The translations under genes and the position numbers were made by a program. From an uncultured Ellagibacter sp. (GTDB lineage: Bacteria > Actinomycetota > Coriobacteriia > Coriobacteriales > Eggerthellaceae): a stretch of DNA of 55,188 nucleotides. Where the stretch lies: assembly GCF_934617235.1 (NCBI RefSeq), contig NZ_CAKTTZ010000011.1, positions 1 to 55,188 of the forward strand, in the 5' to 3' direction. Under the pieces are notes generated by a model. It did not search any database, was not told the DNA's origin, and saw nothing but the letters and a program-made list of their open reading frames with translations. Position 1 is the stretch's first letter. Every line of letters begins with the position of its first letter. Shown piece after piece: positions 24,250 through 33,488 of the stretch.

Positions 24250-25062
24250 TTACCCTTGCTTGCGCTCGAAGAGTACGTTGTTGGTGTGCAGCCAGCTTTC
24301 CACCGTGCCGGTGTCGAAGCCGTCTTCGAGGTCGATCACGAGCGCGTACATTTCCTCCTCGCGCAGTACCTCGTCGAGCGCGTCGGTCAGCTGGATCTCG
24401 CCACCCACGCCAGGCTTCACGTCGGCCAGAAGCTCCATGACGCGCGGGCTCAGCAGGTAGCGCCCAAACACCGCCAGGTTCGACGGAGCATCCTCAAGCG
24501 CCGGCTTCTCCACGAGCGAATCGACCCTCCACACGTCGTCGGAAAGCTTCTCGCCAGCGATAATCCCGAAACGATGCACCTGGTCATCGGGCACGGGCAT
24601 AACCGCAATCACGCTCGCCCTGCCATGCTCGTCGGACACCTTCTGCATCGCGGGCAGCATCTGGTTGTCGGGCACGATCACATCGCCCAGAAGCACGTAG
24701 AACGGCTCGCCCGCCGTCTTCTCGTGCGCGCACCAGATGGCATGCCCCAGCCCGAGCGGCTCTTCCTGGTACACGTAGCTCACGTTGTAGTTGCCCACGC
24801 GCTCCACCTCGTCGGCGTAAGCATCCTTGCCGCGCTCGCGCAGCGTGGCGACCAGGTCGGGGTCGGGCGTGAAGTGATCCTCAATCGCCTTCTTCGAGCG
24901 GCTGTTCACGATGACGACCTCGTCGGCCTTCGACGCCAAGCCCTCCTCAACCACGTACTGGATGACGGGGCGATCGACCACGAGCAGCATCTCTTTCGGC
25001 TGCGCCTTCGTGGCGGGAAGGAAGCGCGTGCCCAAACCGGCGGCAGGAATAAGTGCCTTCAT
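24250..25062 (-). CDS. galU: UTP-glucose-1-phosphate uridylyltransferase
   Basis: Makes UDP-glucose for envelope polysaccharide, 270 aa. The nucleotide site is IPAAGLGTRFLPATKAQPKEML; further signatures are QEEPLGLGHAIWCA, PFYVLLGDVIV, GEIQLTDAL and the C-terminal FDTGTVESWL (the usual Gly of FDxG is kept as DTG). ATG 25062 follows aaagg; the frame continues to 25296 without family residues. A single-gene unit with its own promoter and terminator. Confidence 0.95.
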   Translation of the reverse strand: MKALIPAAGLGTRFLPATKAQPKEMLLVVDRPVIQYVVEEGLASKADEVVIVNSRSKKAIEDHFTPDPDLVATLRERGKDAYADEVERVGNYNVSYVYQEEPLGLGHAIWCAHEKTAGEPFYVLLGDVIVPDNQMLPAMQKVSDEHGRASVIAVMPVPDDQVHRFGIIAGEKLSDDVWRVDSLVEKPALEDAPSNLAVFGRYLLSPRVMELLADVKPGVGGEIQLTDALDEVLREEEMYALVIDLEDGFDTGTVESWLHTNNVLFERKQG

Positions 25063-25093
25063 AGGAAACCTTTCTTCGCGAGGCAACATACAA

Positions 25094-25144
25094 GGAAAGC
25101 GCCCGCTCGGCGCTTTCCGGAAACTCACGGGACAGATTGTAGCA
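25094..25144 (-). promoter_or_regulatory. galU promoter (extended -10) and leader hairpin
   Basis: The minus strand reads tgctacaat at 25144-25136, an extended -10. The leader then has a perfect 9-bp hairpin ggaaagcgc/gcgctttcc (25094-25102, 25110-25118) ending 31 bases before the start codon. No clear -35 is present. Confidence 0.45.
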
Positions 25145-25380
25145 CGGGGCAATTGCGCTACCCGCGACGGCGGCAAATGCGACTCGAAGGCCACAAAGCA
25201 CCAACGCGAACCGGCCCGCATCGGCACCTTGCAGCCGATGGCCGACTGCCGCCGCCCGCAGTGGCGGTCGACCTTGGAAACTTGACCACCGCGCACCCGG
25301 CATCACCACAGGTCGCAAAGCTTTCGCGGTAGCGTATCTCGCCCGTCAGGCTCACAAAATAGGGCAACGGCATCACGCGC

Positions 25381-25500
25381 ATGAAATGGAAGCCGAAGCG
25401 CCCGTCGAACTCTAGTAAAGAATGCTGCCCCGATAACGCCTGCGCCGAAGGCTTCTTCGGAGCGCTGAAGGAGGGGCTCTACAACGAGCAATGGCCTATG
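25381..25500 (+). pseudogene. Remnant of IS3-type transposase catalytic domain
   Basis: The plus-strand frame gives KWKPKRPSNSSKE then CCPDNACAEGFFGALKEGLY then NEQWPM, matching the last catalytic block of IS3-family OrfB integrases (S.DNA..E.FF..LK.E...), including the final Glu of the DDE triad. No start, no flanking domain and no inverted repeats remain. It ends at the 3' end of the hybrid regulator gene. The rest of 25145-25380 shows nothing else convincing. Confidence 0.7.
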
Positions 25501-26731
25501 CTTCCATCTCGCGGAAAAGCGACATGAGATCCTTCTGCGAGTGGACCCCCGCCTTCTTGTAAATGCTGTAGATATGGCTTTTCACCGTTGCCGTTCCAAC
25601 GGAAAGTTCCTCGGCAATCGGTCGCGCCGTCTTGCCGGCAAGAAGCGGCACCAGAATCTCACCCTCACGCTGGGAAAGCTTGTACTTGCCGCAAAAACGT
25701 TTGCACAGCGAATCCATTGTCGAAGCGGAACGCGCCTCTTCAGCGCTCACCGACGTGATCTCGCTCGGCACAAGCGAGATATAGGGGGATGAGGCGAATT
25801 TCGAATAATAGGCATTCAACTGCGCAAACAGCCTCTTTACCACAGGGCTTTCCATCACATCGCGCTTGGCGACGAACCCGACTTCGAGATAGTACGGTTC
25901 CTTCATCGGCACGATAACCGTCCCTTGCGCGCCGCTATCGACGATATGGTGGAACGCAGGAACGACCGTGATCGCCTGCCCCTTTTGGACAACCTGATAG
26001 CGAAAGAGGCTGTCCGCCGTCACCATGTAAATCGACGCCTTGCCGAACACCTTCTCGCACACGCGTTGGATATCGCCGCCCGAAACAACAAGGGGATATG
26101 ACAAGATATCCGACTTGCTCAGAGAGGTCTTGCCCGCGAGGTCGGAGTCCGCAGGAACCATAACTTCGTCGTAGCTTTCAAGATACGGCTGGAACACGAA
26201 TCCCCTCGCGTACAATCGCTCGAGCAGCTCCGAATTGCGCTTTGTTTCCGTGCTAAAAAGGCACAGTAAGCCCAATGCGAGGGCATCTTGCTGTGCCTCG
26301 TCGGCGGCAAGGAGGGAATCGGCTATCTCCTCGTTGTCGCACTGGAAGAAACGCGCGCTGGTGAACGCTTCCTCGATGCTGTCCGTCAAAGGCGAAAAGA
26401 GCGCCGCATCGAAGGCGATGTTGTTCAGATAGAGAAGGAGGAGATCGCTCGTGCCGTTTTCGATATCGCTCGACTGAATCCTCGCAACACGCGCCTTCAT
26501 CTCCTGCTCAAGCGCGAGAATCTCCTTGGCGTCGTCGAGAAGCGCCTCGCCGAAACGCGTCAGGGCCATACCGTTAGGCTTCTTAGAGAACAGCGTGCAA
26601 CCCAGCTCCGATTCGAGAACGGAAATCGAGCGGCTCATTCCCTGCGGGGAAATGAAATCAGCAGCAGCGGCGGCCCCGATCGATCCCTTTTCCGCAACGT
26701 CAACGAAATGCTTCAGATAGGTTGTCTGCAT
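25496..26731 (-). CDS. Hybrid regulator: LysR-type HTH and effector domain with C-terminal LuxR-type HTH
   Basis: A 411-aa one-component regulator. Residues 1-60 form a LysR winged HTH (LKHFVDVAEKGSIGAAAAAD, then ISPQGMSRSISVLESELGCT). The middle (about 90-320) resembles a LysR periplasmic-binding-like effector domain, with LAGKTSLSKSDILSYPLVVS. Residues about 345-405 are a LuxR/GerE HTH (LSQREGEILVPLLAGKTARP, then VGTATVKSHIYSIYKKAGVH). The ATG follows gaggggga. It is last in the leftward run of catabolic module 1 and probably controls it in response to a small aromatic or carboxylate ligand. Two DNA-binding domains in one chain is unusual for either family. Confidence 0.85.
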   Translation of the reverse strand: MQTTYLKHFVDVAEKGSIGAAAAADFISPQGMSRSISVLESELGCTLFSKKPNGMALTRFGEALLDDAKEILALEQEMKARVARIQSSDIENGTSDLLLLYLNNIAFDAALFSPLTDSIEEAFTSARFFQCDNEEIADSLLAADEAQQDALALGLLCLFSTETKRNSELLERLYARGFVFQPYLESYDEVMVPADSDLAGKTSLSKSDILSYPLVVSGGDIQRVCEKVFGKASIYMVTADSLFRYQVVQKGQAITVVPAFHHIVDSGAQGTVIVPMKEPYYLEVGFVAKRDVMESPVVKRLFAQLNAYYSKFASSPYISLVPSEITSVSAEEARSASTMDSLCKRFCGKYKLSQREGEILVPLLAGKTARPIAEELSVGTATVKSHIYSIYKKAGVHSQKDLMSLFREMEA

Positions 26732-26944
26732 AGCTCCCCCTCAGTAAAAAGCCCAAAGGCCATCATACTATGAAAGCAAAGACGAGCGACAAAAACGGGT
26801 CAGGGCACAGCTCGCATTCGAACTGCGCCCTTAATCCAGATTAGGTTGAAGCAACGTGGGCCAAGCCAGACCGACCCGTGAGAATGCCAAGGCAGATTGA
26901 GAAAGCCAAGCTCAAATCAAGCCAATCAAAAGCTGGCCGAATCG

Positions 26945-28357
26945 CTAGGCGAGACCCATCAAAGCGGCCGTCGCGGGGGTGAGCGTGACCGTGATGATCA
27001 CCATCACCAAGCTCGGTGCCCAACCAACCTTCACCATGTCGCCGAAGGAGAAGTACTTGCGGTTGCTGGAGTAGGACAAAAGCGGCACGCCATCGAGCGG
27101 AAGCATGAGGGCGATTGCCGACCACCAAGCCACCATCGCGCAAGTTGCGGCAATCGAGCCACCCATCCCGCCGATAATGGTCGCGAACGGAACGGCGATC
27201 AGGCCAGCACACGCGGGACCTGCGGGAATAACGTTGTGCAAGATGCAGCCGATTACGGACAGGACAATCATGGTCACCACGAGCGGCCATGCGGTCATCG
27301 GCGCCATCACGGTGCTCACGACCCATTCCATAGCACCCGTGATGGAAAGCGCCGCCACAAGAACGTTCACCGCCATCATGAGCAGCATCATGCCCCAAGG
27401 ACTGTCGGTCAGGAAGTCGTCGAAGCGAATGGCCTCGATGCCGGGGAAGAACATGAAGCCGAGGGCGATAAGGCTCACGACCGTGATGTTGATCTCGGGA
27501 ATCCAGGAGCTTGCAATCCACACGACAAGCGTGATCAGCATGACAGCGATGCCGCCGACCTCGTGGCGGGGAAGCTTCGGCAGCTCCTCGGCGCGCTTGA
27601 CGCCGGAATCAACTGCGCTTTGGGAGAGCGCTTCGGGCTTGAAGATCTTGATAAGCGCAAACCAGCCCGCGGGAATGGTGATCACGGCCAGAGGCACGCC
27701 GAATGCCATCCACTGGATGAAGCTGATGGACACGCCGAAGTTCTGCTCGATGAGCGTCATAGCGAGCACGTTGATAATGCAGCCCGAAGGCGTCATGGCA
27801 CCGCCGATTGCCGCCGCCCACGGAATGCCGATGGCGATGCACTTCGCGAACGCCGACTTGCCTCCAGTCGGCGTGTTGTTCGCGTCAAGCACGCCGTAAG
27901 CGATCGGCAGCATAACGGCGCACAGCGGCAGGTTGTCCATAAGCGTCGAGATCAGCGCGGTGACCACCATGAAACCAAGCAGCACGCGAGAAGAGTTCGT
28001 GCCCGCCCACTTCAAGATCATGCCCGTGAGGCGCGTCGCGATGGACGAACGACCCACAAAGCACGCAAACGCGAAGCAGCACAGGTAGAAGATGATCGCG
28101 TTGTTAATCGACGCCGACCACGTTTGGTCGGGCGTCAATATTCCGAGCAACGGCAGCAAGCCGACCATCGCCCAGCCGGTAATCGCAATCGGCATGACCT
28201 CGGTGACCCAGAAGATGATGGACACGAGGAAGATGACGAGAGCGAGTTTCCCCTGGCCGGTAAGGCCATCAGGCGTTGGCGCCACAGCGACCAGCCCGAT
28301 AGCGATCAATCCCGCAAGCACAATCAGGAAGCGAACGAGAGCGCTTTTCTGCTTCAT
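26945..28357 (-). CDS. SLC13/DASS-type anion permease
   Basis: Polytopic membrane protein, 470 aa, about twelve helices, of the divalent anion:sodium symporter/ArsB-like group. Visible are repeated helix-hairpin regions, IGIPWAAAIGGAMTPSGCII and VPFATIIGGMGGSIAATCAM, corresponding to the paired S-N-T-like substrate loops, although the exact SNT motif is altered (MTPSG, GGSIA). Likely substrate is a carboxylated compound used or released by the transhydroxylase-like enzyme encoded just upstream. The start overlaps a 17-codon leader frame by ATGA. gggggg lies about 6 bases before the ATG. Confidence 0.85.
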   Translation of the reverse strand: MKQKSALVRFLIVLAGLIAIGLVAVAPTPDGLTGQGKLALVIFLVSIIFWVTEVMPIAITGWAMVGLLPLLGILTPDQTWSASINNAIIFYLCCFAFACFVGRSSIATRLTGMILKWAGTNSSRVLLGFMVVTALISTLMDNLPLCAVMLPIAYGVLDANNTPTGGKSAFAKCIAIGIPWAAAIGGAMTPSGCIINVLAMTLIEQNFGVSISFIQWMAFGVPLAVITIPAGWFALIKIFKPEALSQSAVDSGVKRAEELPKLPRHEVGGIAVMLITLVVWIASSWIPEINITVVSLIALGFMFFPGIEAIRFDDFLTDSPWGMMLLMMAVNVLVAALSITGAMEWVVSTVMAPMTAWPLVVTMIVLSVIGCILHNVIPAGPACAGLIAVPFATIIGGMGGSIAATCAMVAWWSAIALMLPLDGVPLLSYSSNRKYFSFGDMVKVGWAPSLVMVIITVTLTPATAALMGLA

Positions 28358-28407
28358 CGCGCACCGCCCCCCATCGTCTGCGAAACCCGATTAACCCCTT
28401 TGCACAT
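28354..28407 (-). CDS. 17-codon leader reading frame overlapping the permease start
   Basis: An ATG at 28407 has a strong ribosome site (aaggagg) 6 bases upstream and reads MCKGVNRVSQTMGGGAR then TGA; that stop overlaps the permease ATG as ATGA. The strong ribosome site belongs to this frame rather than to the permease. It suggests translational coupling; whether the peptide matters is unknown. Confidence 0.4.
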   Translation of the reverse strand: MCKGVNRVSQTMGGGAR

Positions 28408-28436
28408 AACTATCCTCCTTATTCAACCAATTGGTT

Positions 28437-29258
28437 CTACGCCAGTGATTTCATGAACACGTCGTCGAACACGACATCATCTGCAGTGGTGTCGGCATCA
28501 AGGGCAACCGGCTCGTAGCCTTCGGCCTCGATGCTCACCTTGCATTGGGACTTCGCCGACCCCTCGTACTTGAAGTCACCGAACTCGTCAGTCTCAAGCG
28601 AGGCGACCTGGTTGCCCGACTTGTCGATGATCTGCACCTTCGCACCAATGAGAACCTCGTTCGCCTCGCGATCGGCGACCGTTCCGGCAATAAAGCGCTC
28701 GGCTGGGCGGTTGACGTAGAGCACATGCGAGCCCTTGCCTTCAAGCGCCTCGGCAACCTGCGCATCGTCGAGCTCGTCGGCGAAGTCTTCCACGTCGCCA
28801 TAACGCAGGGCGCCTGTCGCGCACGCATCGACGCAGCGCGGGGCCTCCCAGCCATCGTCGAGCAGATGCGCACAGCCCGTGCACTTCTGCGGCAAATCGA
28901 GCGCCTCGTTGTAGTAAATCATCCCAAGCGGGCACGCATCGACCAGCTCGCGATGCCCGCGGGCCTTCTCGGGATCGATGAGGACGATGCCGTCATCGCG
29001 GCGATATACCGACCCGTCCGATACGGCGTTCATGCACTCAGCGTTGTCGCACATGCCGCAAAACGTCGGCGTGTAGTCGACCGAGACAACGGGCACCCGC
29101 CCGCGTTCCTTCTGGTCAACCTTGCACCAGAGCTGCCCCGTCATTGGTTGCGGCGCGGCAATCGGGCGCCAATCGTTATCGCAGTGTTCGTCCTTGCAGG
29201 CGATCTGGCAGTTGAAACACCCGTTGCAGCGGTCCAGATCGACAATGATCGATTTCAT
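28437..29258 (-). CDS. [4Fe-4S] small subunit of a pyrogallol transhydroxylase-like enzyme
   Basis: Electron-transfer partner, 273 aa, cytoplasmic (no signal peptide). Three [4Fe-4S] sites are visible: CNGCFNCQIACKDEHC, CGMCDNAEC with ACPLG, and CTGCAHLLDDG with CVDAC. The last 80 residues (VLIGAKVQIIDKSGNQVASL) form a Cna-B/carboxypeptidase-regulatory-like beta domain, as in the small subunit of Pelobacter pyrogallol-phloroglucinol transhydroxylase, whose length it matches. ATG 29258 follows gggggag. It lies 20 bases after the large-subunit gene. A perfect 12-bp palindrome aaccaattggtt (28425-28436) abuts its stop. Confidence 0.9.
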   Translation of the reverse strand: MKSIIVDLDRCNGCFNCQIACKDEHCDNDWRPIAAPQPMTGQLWCKVDQKERGRVPVVSVDYTPTFCGMCDNAECMNAVSDGSVYRRDDGIVLIDPEKARGHRELVDACPLGMIYYNEALDLPQKCTGCAHLLDDGWEAPRCVDACATGALRYGDVEDFADELDDAQVAEALEGKGSHVLYVNRPAERFIAGTVADREANEVLIGAKVQIIDKSGNQVASLETDEFGDFKYEGSAKSQCKVSIEAEGYEPVALDADTTADDVVFDDVFMKSLA

Positions 29259-29278
29259 ATGGTTCACTCCCCCATCCT

Positions 29279-31885
29279 TTACTGAGCCACGATGTAGTCG
29301 CGCACGTCAGCGCCATATTCCGGCTGGTAATTGCTGCGATTGAAGGCTTCGGGATACTTCTTGGCAAGCTCGAACACGTCGACTTTTTTCACGCCCGCCA
29401 AGTAACCGCTCGTGACCTCGCCGCTCGCGTTCTTCGACGTGGTATGCGTCGGGCAGATAAGGTTGATGTCGCCGCCGCGGTCAAGGCCGCCGATCCCGGC
29501 AACAATAACGTCGCTGTTGGCGCCATGATCCATGTACACCACGCTCTCGCGCACGCGCTCGGTCACACGCGCGCCGCCCAAAACCTCGCCGCGCTCGTTG
29601 AACACGCTCACGACATCGCCCGACTTCACGCCAAGGCGCTCGGCGTCGCGAGGGTTCAACCACACGGGTTCGTACGCATAGCCATCAGGGCCGATGACCT
29701 TGCAAGTCTCAATCTCGCGGAACCACTCCACGTCATCGAACTCGGCATGCACGCGCCAACGCGGATGGTTCGACTCCACGAGGAAGGGGTACTTCTTCGC
29801 GCGCTCGCTCGACAAGCGGTCGTCGTGCCCGTCTCCCGACTCGATCCAATGGGCAACCGGCCCGCGCATCTTGTCGTCGGGGAAATGCTCGGCCAGGCCG
29901 GTCGAATAAAACTCGATCTTGCCGGAAGGCGTCGTCATGGGGAACATCTCGGGCGACGACGCGAAGCCGGAAAGCCCCGTCATCATGCCTTCCCAATTCT
30001 CGACCGTCGGGATGAGCTGGTATTTGCGCTCCTTGAACGCCTCCCAGTCGCGCTCCTCTTCGGCGATGCCGCACGCCTCGTAACCTTCGCGGATCTGGTC
30101 CTCGGTGCTTTTGCCCTTGGTGAGTCGCTGCCAAAGGTTCTCGTAGCGCCCGCCGTACACTTCGAGTGCGCGAGCAACGCCCTGCACCGCTTCCCAGTCG
30201 GTCCGCGCCTCGCCAACGTGCTCGATGGCCTGCTCCTCGTAGATGACCGAGTTCCATTGCCCGCTATCGGCGTCGGTGCCGAAGTCGGACGACTCGAATT
30301 TCGTGGTGATGGGCAGCACGATATCGGCGAAACGGGCGTCGTCTTCGAACCACGGCGCCTGCACGACGTAGCATTCCAGGTTGTCGCTGCGCAACGCGTC
30401 GTAGTACTCGTTTCCACCATTCAGGCTGGTGGAGAAGGCGGGGTTGTCCGACCAGAGCATCTTGATGCCGGGCACGCCATCGGGCGGGAACTCAAGCTTC
30501 TCGAACTGGTCGGGGCGATCGTTTGATGCAGTGCCGTGCCCGTACCAGCTGAACTTCTCGCCGCGAAGCGCTTTGTGGATGTGGCACTTCGCGATCTGAT
30601 GATCGGGGTTCGAGCCGATTACCCATCCGTTGAAGCAGGCGCCCGTCGACGGAGCGACCTTCGAGGGAGGAATCGGGCTGCAGGACTGCATACCGAAAAG
30701 CGTCCACTCGATGAACTTGATCGTCGTGCGGCCGGGCAGGCCGATTCCCTGCATGCACATGAGGTACACTTCAAGACGCGCAGGCTCGGTCGCGAAAGCG
30801 GCGCGGATGAACGAGCCGCCGTTGCAGTGGCCGATCGAGACGTTGTGGCGCGCCCAATAGCGAGCGAGCGCCTTGATCTTGTACGCCGGAACGCCGCAGA
30901 TAGGCTCCGCCCATTCGGGGGATTTCGCAACTCCGTCTTCTTTCCCCAGCACGTAGTACTCGAACCAGTCGAAGCCGATGGAGTGGGTGTCGACGTATTC
31001 CTTCTCGTAGGTTCCTTCCGTTATCCACACGTATGCAATAGCGAGCTGGAGCGCCGCGTCGGTGTTCGGCAAGACGGGAATCCACTTGTCGGCATGCACG
31101 ACCGCCGTGTAGTTCGCATCAGGGGCGATCGCGATATGCTTCACGCCGCAATCGTCGAACCAGAAGGCAAGCTTGCTCGCCAACTGGCCGCCCCAAGCAG
31201 ACGTGGTCGTCTCGAGGTCACAGCCCCAGTACAGCATGGCGTCTGCGTTCTGGGCGATATCCTGCGCCGTGTTGGTCGAGAACGTGTTCTGCCCAACCGG
31301 GTCCATACCCCACGCGTGCTTAGCGCCCCAGTACCAGCCTTCCCAGCTGTCAGGGTTGCGCGCTTGCACGGTGTAGCCGCCGCACAAATCGAGCATCGTG
31401 GTCTGGCAGCCATGGCAGCAGTGCACCGCCTTGCTTTCCCCATGGCCGTCGGCCTGGCAGAGAATCGCATAGGGACCATACTCATCGTGAACGCGCTTCA
31501 CTTCCGCAGCGATGAGCTCGCACGCCTCGTCCCAGCTGATGCGGACGTACTTGCTCGTACCGCGGTTCTGCGTGTTCCGCTCGCCTTCCGGGTCCCAGTC
31601 GATTCGCTTCATAGGGAACGGGATGCGGTTCTTGGAATACGTGCGGCGCTTGTAGACAAGCGGGAACGGCGGCGTCGGGGTCTTCATGCCCGGCTCGAAC
31701 GTCTTGCCGCCCCTTCCCTCGAGAACCCAGTAGTTCAACTCTTCCTTGGTGTAATCGTTTTCGAAGCTCATGGGGCGAATGCGGACGAGCTTGCCGTCTT
31801 TCACATCCGCGGCGACCATGTTCGCACCGCCACCGCATGCCTCAAGGCCGAGGTTGTGGACGACGGTTTTGTCTGAAGTCTTCAT
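29279..31885 (-). CDS. Molybdopterin large subunit, pyrogallol transhydroxylase / catechol dehydroxylase type (module 1)
   Basis: Cytoplasmic bis-MGD enzyme, 868 aa, DMSO-reductase superfamily. No N-terminal CxxC Fe-S motif and no Tat signal, as in Pelobacter transhydroxylase. RNPDSWEGWYWGAKHAWG (about 176-193) matches the region holding the Asp and the Mo-ligand Ser; DGH at 146-148 matches the active-site His. C-terminal MGD-binding segments include ESNHPRWRVH and VWLNPRDAERLGVKSGD. ATG 31885 is preferred because gaggaggt lies upstream; 31918 is possible. Reaction is either hydroxyl transfer between phenols or reductive removal of an aromatic hydroxyl; the substrate is unknown. Confidence 0.9.
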   Translation of the reverse strand: MKTSDKTVVHNLGLEACGGGANMVAADVKDGKLVRIRPMSFENDYTKEELNYWVLEGRGGKTFEPGMKTPTPPFPLVYKRRTYSKNRIPFPMKRIDWDPEGERNTQNRGTSKYVRISWDEACELIAAEVKRVHDEYGPYAILCQADGHGESKAVHCCHGCQTTMLDLCGGYTVQARNPDSWEGWYWGAKHAWGMDPVGQNTFSTNTAQDIAQNADAMLYWGCDLETTTSAWGGQLASKLAFWFDDCGVKHIAIAPDANYTAVVHADKWIPVLPNTDAALQLAIAYVWITEGTYEKEYVDTHSIGFDWFEYYVLGKEDGVAKSPEWAEPICGVPAYKIKALARYWARHNVSIGHCNGGSFIRAAFATEPARLEVYLMCMQGIGLPGRTTIKFIEWTLFGMQSCSPIPPSKVAPSTGACFNGWVIGSNPDHQIAKCHIHKALRGEKFSWYGHGTASNDRPDQFEKLEFPPDGVPGIKMLWSDNPAFSTSLNGGNEYYDALRSDNLECYVVQAPWFEDDARFADIVLPITTKFESSDFGTDADSGQWNSVIYEEQAIEHVGEARTDWEAVQGVARALEVYGGRYENLWQRLTKGKSTEDQIREGYEACGIAEEERDWEAFKERKYQLIPTVENWEGMMTGLSGFASSPEMFPMTTPSGKIEFYSTGLAEHFPDDKMRGPVAHWIESGDGHDDRLSSERAKKYPFLVESNHPRWRVHAEFDDVEWFREIETCKVIGPDGYAYEPVWLNPRDAERLGVKSGDVVSVFNERGEVLGGARVTERVRESVVYMDHGANSDVIVAGIGGLDRGGDINLICPTHTTSKNASGEVTSGYLAGVKKVDVFELAKKYPEAFNRSNYQPEYGADVRDYIVAQ

Positions 31886-32065
31886 ACGATTCGATACCTC
31901 CTCAATTTCCTCACTCATTGTTATCGGCAGCGCGCTTCGTCAAGTCGCGTGCCTGTTCACAGCTATGCGCATATTGGCTTGATGGAATCTTTGTTTCGGC
32001 CCGACGCAGGGGAAGGCCGGGCCGATGTGTGGAGTCGCCTCTTCTGGAGGGATAGCAGCCTGGGA

Positions 32066-33382
32066 CTACGCGTTGGCTTCCGCTTCCGCCGCATCCTGAG
32101 CCGCGCGCTCGGCAACGCGCACCTCATAGGTTTTGCGGTCGGACTTCACGAACACGATCACCAGCACTGCCGCAAGAAGGGCAAGCGGGGTTAGCACGAA
32201 CTGGGCATTCGCCTGATAGCCGATGGAGGTGACGATAGGCGAAACGATGTAGCCGCCAACGACCTGGGCAACACCGGTCGCGAATGCCATGGTGGCGAGC
32301 ACGAGGTCGGTCTTTTTCGGCTCGGGGACCAAGACGGGCGCGATTGCGCGGGTGCCCGTCGGGACGAGGGCTCCGGCAATACCCATGAGGATGCAGGCGA
32401 TCCAGGGGCCGGTCATGTCGGCGCCGTCGGTGTAGAAGAAGAAGAACACGCACACCGCCACGATGAGGTAGCCGCCCGCAACCATCCATTTGCGGAAGTT
32501 GAACTTGTCAGCGACGATACCGAAGATGATGCCAAGCGGAATGGTGATGATGGCCGTCCAGTTAGGCAGCATGGACGAGTCGAAAACGCTCAGGCCCTTC
32601 ATGTTCTGCAGGAACGTCGGGTACAGCGTGTTGATGTTTGCCACGTAGACGAACACCCACACGAAGAAGCACGCGCAGACCATGAAGCCGGCGAGCATGA
32701 AGTTCTTGCCAGGGCGCTTGCGACGAGCGGGGTCGCCGTCGACGAGCTCGTTTTCCGGAATTGCCGGCATTTTGCAGCTCACGAGCAGCCAGACAATCGA
32801 GATGATTTCCATCGCGATGGACACGTACCAAATGGGCTGCCAGGAGAACGCGATCGCCGCGCCGCCCGCTGCCTCGTAAATCATCGGAGCGGTGAAAAAT
32901 GCGATGACGACGCCCATGGGGGTCCACTGGGACCAAATGCCCATCACGACGCCTTGATCCTTCAACGGGAAAAGTCGCGGCATGATATTCGGACCGATGA
33001 CGCAAATGAGGCCGTATGCCACGCCCTCAAGCGTTCGCCCTACCAGAAAAATCGCCGTGTCGCCGGAGAAAGCGCAGATGAGCGAGCCTATGAGCTGGAT
33101 GACCGAGGTGACGACGATCGAGAACTTCACGCCGAAGCGCTGCATGACGAGCATACCCGGAAACGCAAGGAGCATACCCGCAATAGAGAAAACGCCCATG
33201 ATCTGGGACAGCATATCCACCGACATTCCCAGGTCGGCGCCGATGTATTGAATTGCCGGTGCAGCCTTGAACTGGTTGAACGTCGCCGTGAAGCCCAAGA
33301 AGAACAGCGCAGCGAAGCATATCCATCGCTCGCTCGGTTTCAGCTGGCGGCTTTGCACGCCAAATGTTGATACTGATGACAT
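32066..33382 (-). CDS. MFS transporter of catabolic module 1
   Basis: A 438-aa, twelve-helix major facilitator. The N-terminal half shows FLGFTATFNQFKAAPAIQYI and FGVKFSIV; the central loop is charged (DGDPARRKRPGK); helices 7-12 follow and the C terminus is Ala/Glu-rich. First gene of the leftward run MFS, large subunit, small subunit, permease, regulator, so it probably imports the phenolic substrate. A 180-base gap to the large subunit (31886-32065) contains a hairpin (tcggcccg/cgggccga, 31996-32025) without a T-run. Confidence 0.85.
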   Translation of the reverse strand: MSSVSTFGVQSRQLKPSERWICFAALFFLGFTATFNQFKAAPAIQYIGADLGMSVDMLSQIMGVFSIAGMLLAFPGMLVMQRFGVKFSIVVTSVIQLIGSLICAFSGDTAIFLVGRTLEGVAYGLICVIGPNIMPRLFPLKDQGVVMGIWSQWTPMGVVIAFFTAPMIYEAAGGAAIAFSWQPIWYVSIAMEIISIVWLLVSCKMPAIPENELVDGDPARRKRPGKNFMLAGFMVCACFFVWVFVYVANINTLYPTFLQNMKGLSVFDSSMLPNWTAIITIPLGIIFGIVADKFNFRKWMVAGGYLIVAVCVFFFFYTDGADMTGPWIACILMGIAGALVPTGTRAIAPVLVPEPKKTDLVLATMAFATGVAQVVGGYIVSPIVTSIGYQANAQFVLTPLALLAAVLVIVFVKSDRKTYEVRVAERAAQDAAEAEANA

Positions 33383-33488
33383 GATTCCCCCTCAAAACAA
33401 AAATCGAATCCCCTTTTTGCCTTATCGCCCCTGTGCGATTCGGCTTCTTGATTGTTGCAGGGATAGGCTGGGGAATCCATAAATGAAG

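Noticed and set aside
29279..31885. Exported (Tat) molybdoenzyme of the membrane-bound Dadh type
   Set aside because: No twin-arginine signal and no N-terminal Fe-S Cys motif; the partner is the soluble small-subunit type.
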